Both the position numbers and the translations under genes were made by a program. A stretch of DNA of 53,802 nt from an uncultured Lachnospiraceae bacterium (GTDB lineage: Bacteria > Bacillota > Clostridia > Lachnospirales > Lachnospiraceae): the NCBI GenBank assembly GCA_902793335.1, contig CADBCZ010000035.1, forward strand, positions 1 through 53,802. The letters are read 5' to 3'. Below, piece after piece: positions 51,882-53,802 of the stretch. The notes under the pieces are model-generated. The model did not search any database, had not been told where the DNA came from, and was given only the letters and a program-made list of their open reading frames with translations. Positions within the stretch are counted from its first letter, which is position 1. Each line of letters opens with the position of its first letter.

Positions 51882-52505
51882 ATGGACACAAAAACTATGA
51901 ATAAGCTTACCTATGGATTGTTTGTGCTTACAGCAAGTGAGAATGGTAAGGACAACGGATGTATCATCAACACAGGGATTCAGGTAACAGCTGAACCCAA
52001 CAGAATAGCATTTGCAGTCAACAAGTCTAATTACACACATGATATGGTGTTAAATACAAAGAAATTTACTTTGTCTATCATTTCACAGGATGCGACTTTT
52101 GATCTGTTTAAGCATTTTGGGTTCCAGTCAGGAAGAGATGTCGATAAGTTTGCCGGTTTTACGGATTGCAAGAGAGGCTTTAATGATGTCAACTATATAA
52201 CCAGGGGAACCAACGGTTTTATAGCAGGCTGGGTTGAACAGGCCATTGACCTTGGAAGTCACACCTTGTTTATTGCGGCAGTAACCGATATGGAGATATT
52301 GTCTGATTCTCCGTCTATGGATTACGGTTATTACCATGCAAATGTAAAGCCAAAGCCACAGGCTGTGGGCAAGACAGCAGATGGACAGACTGTATGGAGA
52401 TGTACAATATGCGGATATGAATATGTCGGAGAGGAATTGCCTGATGATTTCATCTGCCCTATATGCAAGCATCCGGCATCAGATTTTGAAAAGGTAACAA
52501 AGTAG
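51882..52505 (+). CDS. Flavin reductase-like + rubredoxin protein (high molecular weight rubredoxin)
   Basis: 207 residues. The first 150 form a flavodoxin reductase-like FMN-binding barrel (MNKLTYGLFVLTASENGKDNGCIINTG). Residues about 168-207 are a rubredoxin with both CxxC knuckles (WRCTICGYEY; ICPICKHP). This is the Hrb architecture, which moves electrons from NAD(P)H to flavodiiron proteins for oxygen or NO detoxification in anaerobes. AAAGGGGG precedes the ATG. It is monocistronic, with a strong terminator. Confidence 0.9.
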   Translation: MDTKTMNKLTYGLFVLTASENGKDNGCIINTGIQVTAEPNRIAFAVNKSNYTHDMVLNTKKFTLSIISQDATFDLFKHFGFQSGRDVDKFAGFTDCKRGFNDVNYITRGTNGFIAGWVEQAIDLGSHTLFIAAVTDMEILSDSPSMDYGYYHANVKPKPQAVGKTADGQTVWRCTICGYEYVGEELPDDFICPICKHPASDFEKVTK

Positions 52506-52556
52506 TATGATGTATGTTTACAACAAGATGAGACAGAGGTTATAATTTCTGTTAAG

Positions 52557-52590
52557 AACGGGATTGCGCTGAAGGTGCAATCCCGTTTTG
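52557..52590 (+). terminator. Terminator after the rubredoxin gene
   Basis: An 11-bp perfect stem (52557-52567 with 52577-52587) with a T-run. Confidence 0.85.
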
Positions 52591-52645
52591 CATTAAAATA
52601 AGAATCTCCGTTTCTACTATATAAAACGCTCCGCGGGAATTGCGC

Positions 52646-52951
52646 TTAACCCCTGGTGGTGGACCCGTTATAGTTGTTTATTCCTCCAACACAGTTGATT
52701 ACCCTATAACCTTTTTGGGCAAGCATTTTTGCGGCGCGAATACTTGCACCACCGGTATCGCAGTATGTTATAAGTGTTCTGGCTTTAGGAAGGCTTATCT
52801 GTCCTTCTGTTATTTTTTCTAAAGGAAGATTAATAGCCAGAGGTATATGTTTTGTGTAGAATAACTCAGGGGTGCGTACATCGACGATAATTGCATTATT
52901 GGATATTGCAGTTGGCAGGATGTTACGTATGTTGATGTTTTCAAAGGTCAT
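52646..52951 (-). CDS. Rhodanese-like domain protein
   Basis: 101 residues, a single rhodanese domain: VDVRTPELFYTKHIPLAINLP then the active-site loop TYCDTGGASIRAAKML (catalytic Cys), and GYRVINCVGGINNY. Such small proteins carry sulfane sulfur. There is no signal peptide. GTGGGAGAATCC precedes the start. It is convergent with the rubredoxin gene. Confidence 0.88.
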   Translation of the reverse strand: MTFENINIRNILPTAISNNAIIVDVRTPELFYTKHIPLAINLPLEKITEGQISLPKARTLITYCDTGGASIRAAKMLAQKGYRVINCVGGINNYNGSTTRG

Positions 52952-53039
52952 AGGATTCTCCCACTATATATCTTATTATTATTTTATGCACAGATAGATT
53001 AAGGGTGTTTTAGTGTTCACAAAAACTTCACAGAAATTG

Positions 53040-53081
53040 TTAGCACTCACACTTGACGAGTGCTAACAAAAGTGGTATAAC
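53040..53081 (+). promoter_or_regulatory. CIRCE operator and promoter of hsp20
   Basis: A perfect CIRCE: TTAGCACTC (53040-53048), 9 bases, GAGTGCTAA (53058-53066), the binding site of the heat-shock repressor HrcA. A promoter overlaps it: TTGACG (53053-53058), 17 bases, TATAAC (53076-53081). Confidence 0.92.
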
Positions 53082-53192
53082 ATAATCAGAAACAAACAAG
53101 AGATGTTTCTACAACGTATAAACCAGCTACAGTTACATACAATAACAATGATGTGACTGCGACAATAAAAATTAGTGAAGGAGAGATGACTT

Positions 53193-53663
53193 ATGATGGT
53201 ACCTAGTATTTTTGGAGAAAACTTATTTGATGATTTCTTTGATGACTTTTTCGATTGGCCTGCATATGACAAGCAGATGAAGAATGCCCAGAAGAAACTT
53301 TACGGAAGACACGCAGATAACATGATGAAGACAGATGTAAGAGATCACGATGATCATTATGAGATCGATGTTGACCTTCCGGGATTTAAGAAGGAAGAAC
53401 TTTCCTTGGAACTTACAGATGGCTATCTTACTATTAAGGCTGCAAAAGGTCTTGATAAGGATGAGAAAGAGAAGAAGAGTGGCAAGTATATCAGACGTGA
53501 ACGTTATATGGGCAGCATGACCAGATCGTTCTATGTTGGAGATACAATTACACAGGAGGATATCAAGGCTGAGTACAAGGATGGTGTTCTTAAGGTAAAT
53601 GTTCCAAAGCCTGATCCAAACAAGAAGGTCGAGAAGACCAACTATATTGCAATTGAAGGATAA
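53193..53663 (+). CDS. Hsp20/alpha-crystallin small heat shock protein
   Basis: 156 residues. The N-terminal arm is rich in Phe/Asp (DDFFDDFFDW). The alpha-crystallin domain spans about 48-145 (YEIDVDLPGFKKEELSLEL, GYLTIKAAK, then AEYKDGVLKVNVPK). It is an ATP-independent holdase that binds unfolding proteins. The start follows AAGGAGAG. The leader is about 100 bases and the CIRCE operator governs it, so heat/HrcA control is expected. Three hairpins follow. Confidence 0.94.
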   Translation: MMVPSIFGENLFDDFFDDFFDWPAYDKQMKNAQKKLYGRHADNMMKTDVRDHDDHYEIDVDLPGFKKEELSLELTDGYLTIKAAKGLDKDEKEKKSGKYIRRERYMGSMTRSFYVGDTITQEDIKAEYKDGVLKVNVPKPDPNKKVEKTNYIAIEG

Positions 53664-53679
53664 TAAGTATAATTGAAGG

Positions 53680-53710
53680 GCGTCTGTCGAAAGACAGGCG
53701 CTATTTTTAC
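53680..53710 (+). terminator. Terminator after hsp20
   Basis: A 9-bp stem with a GAAA tetraloop (53680-53688 with 53693-53701) and a T-run (53704-53708). Confidence 0.8.
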
Positions 53711-53718
53711 TTTATAGG

Positions 53719-53772
53719 AAAGTTCTCCTGCGGAGAACTTTTGAGTTAAAATAAGCCCGTCGGTAGACGGGC
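53719..53772 (+). terminator. Two further hairpins downstream of hsp20
   Basis: AAAGTTCTC/GAGAACTTT (53719-53727 with 53733-53741) with a short T tail, then GCCCGTC/GACGGGC (53755-53761 with 53766-53772) without a T-run. Confidence 0.55.
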
Positions 53773-53802
53773 GTGACAAGTAGACCATGATTGTTTAGAA
53801 GA

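Overview
The window is chromosomal DNA from a low-GC, anaerobic, spore-forming Firmicute, most likely a Lachnospiraceae member near Coprococcus/Butyrivibrio. That placement is an inference from protein character. The supporting genes are spoIIID, a SipL-like DUF3794+LysM spore-coat protein, a Spo0A-like regulator, GdpP, split transketolase, a high-molecular-weight rubredoxin, DUF6382-FHA and HrcA/CIRCE control. I see no rRNA, tRNA, phage, complete insertion sequence or CRISPR array. Most of the sequence is ordinary core genome, read mainly on the + strand.

Layout. 0.2-5.1 kb: iorB, a small membrane exporter, a CorA-type Mg channel and a large secreted repeat protein. 5.2-5.7 kb: cyclophilin (-). 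6.1-13.2 kb: a three-gene signalling/surface cluster made of an FHA protein with a long acidic linker, a membrane Ser/Thr kinase with a TPR-like ectodomain, and a membrane-anchored Ig-like repeat protein. 13.2-15.6 kb: a HAD phosphatase and a MEMO/AMMECR1 fusion. 15.6-19.3 kb: the most unusual locus, with a Spo0A-like response regulator, an AgrC-like GHKL kinase whose sensor half is strikingly AT-rich, repeated TTGGTTT boxes and several strong RNA hairpins. 19.3-22.5 kb: ddl, murI, a DUF1934 protein and a methyltransferase. 22.6-26.6 kb: gdpP-rplI-dnaB. 26.6-30.6 kb: a MerR-methyltransferase (-), a CinA domain protein and a Na/Pi cotransporter (-). 31.0-37.1 kb: DUF3737, PatB/MalY, an ABC exporter pair, a Rossmann protein, thioredoxin and spoIIID. 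37.1-41.8 kb: a DUF4234 protein (-), a coiled-coil protein and an OmpR-type two-component pair. 42.0-46.3 kb: sppA, an RDD protein, a YwmB-like protein, a 42-residue membrane microprotein and the SipL-like gene. 46.3-53.8 kb: HD-GYP (-), metK, DegV (-), split transketolase, flavin reductase-rubredoxin, rhodanese (-) and hsp20.

How the genes work together. Cell-wall precursor supply (ddl, murI) lies next to c-di-AMP turnover (gdpP). Sporulation functions are scattered, and two of them carry convincing sigma-E-like promoters. The FHA-kinase-Ig cluster looks like a phosphothreonine signalling module tied to an extracellular protein. The 15.6-19.3 kb locus looks like a self-contained cell-cell or environmental sensing switch using a Spo0A-type DNA-binding domain.

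Intergenic DNA also carries a palindromic repeat family, with two clear copies at 19078-19288 and 30635-30799 in opposite orientation and a partial relative at the left edge. All calls come from reading the sequence; no database search was run.
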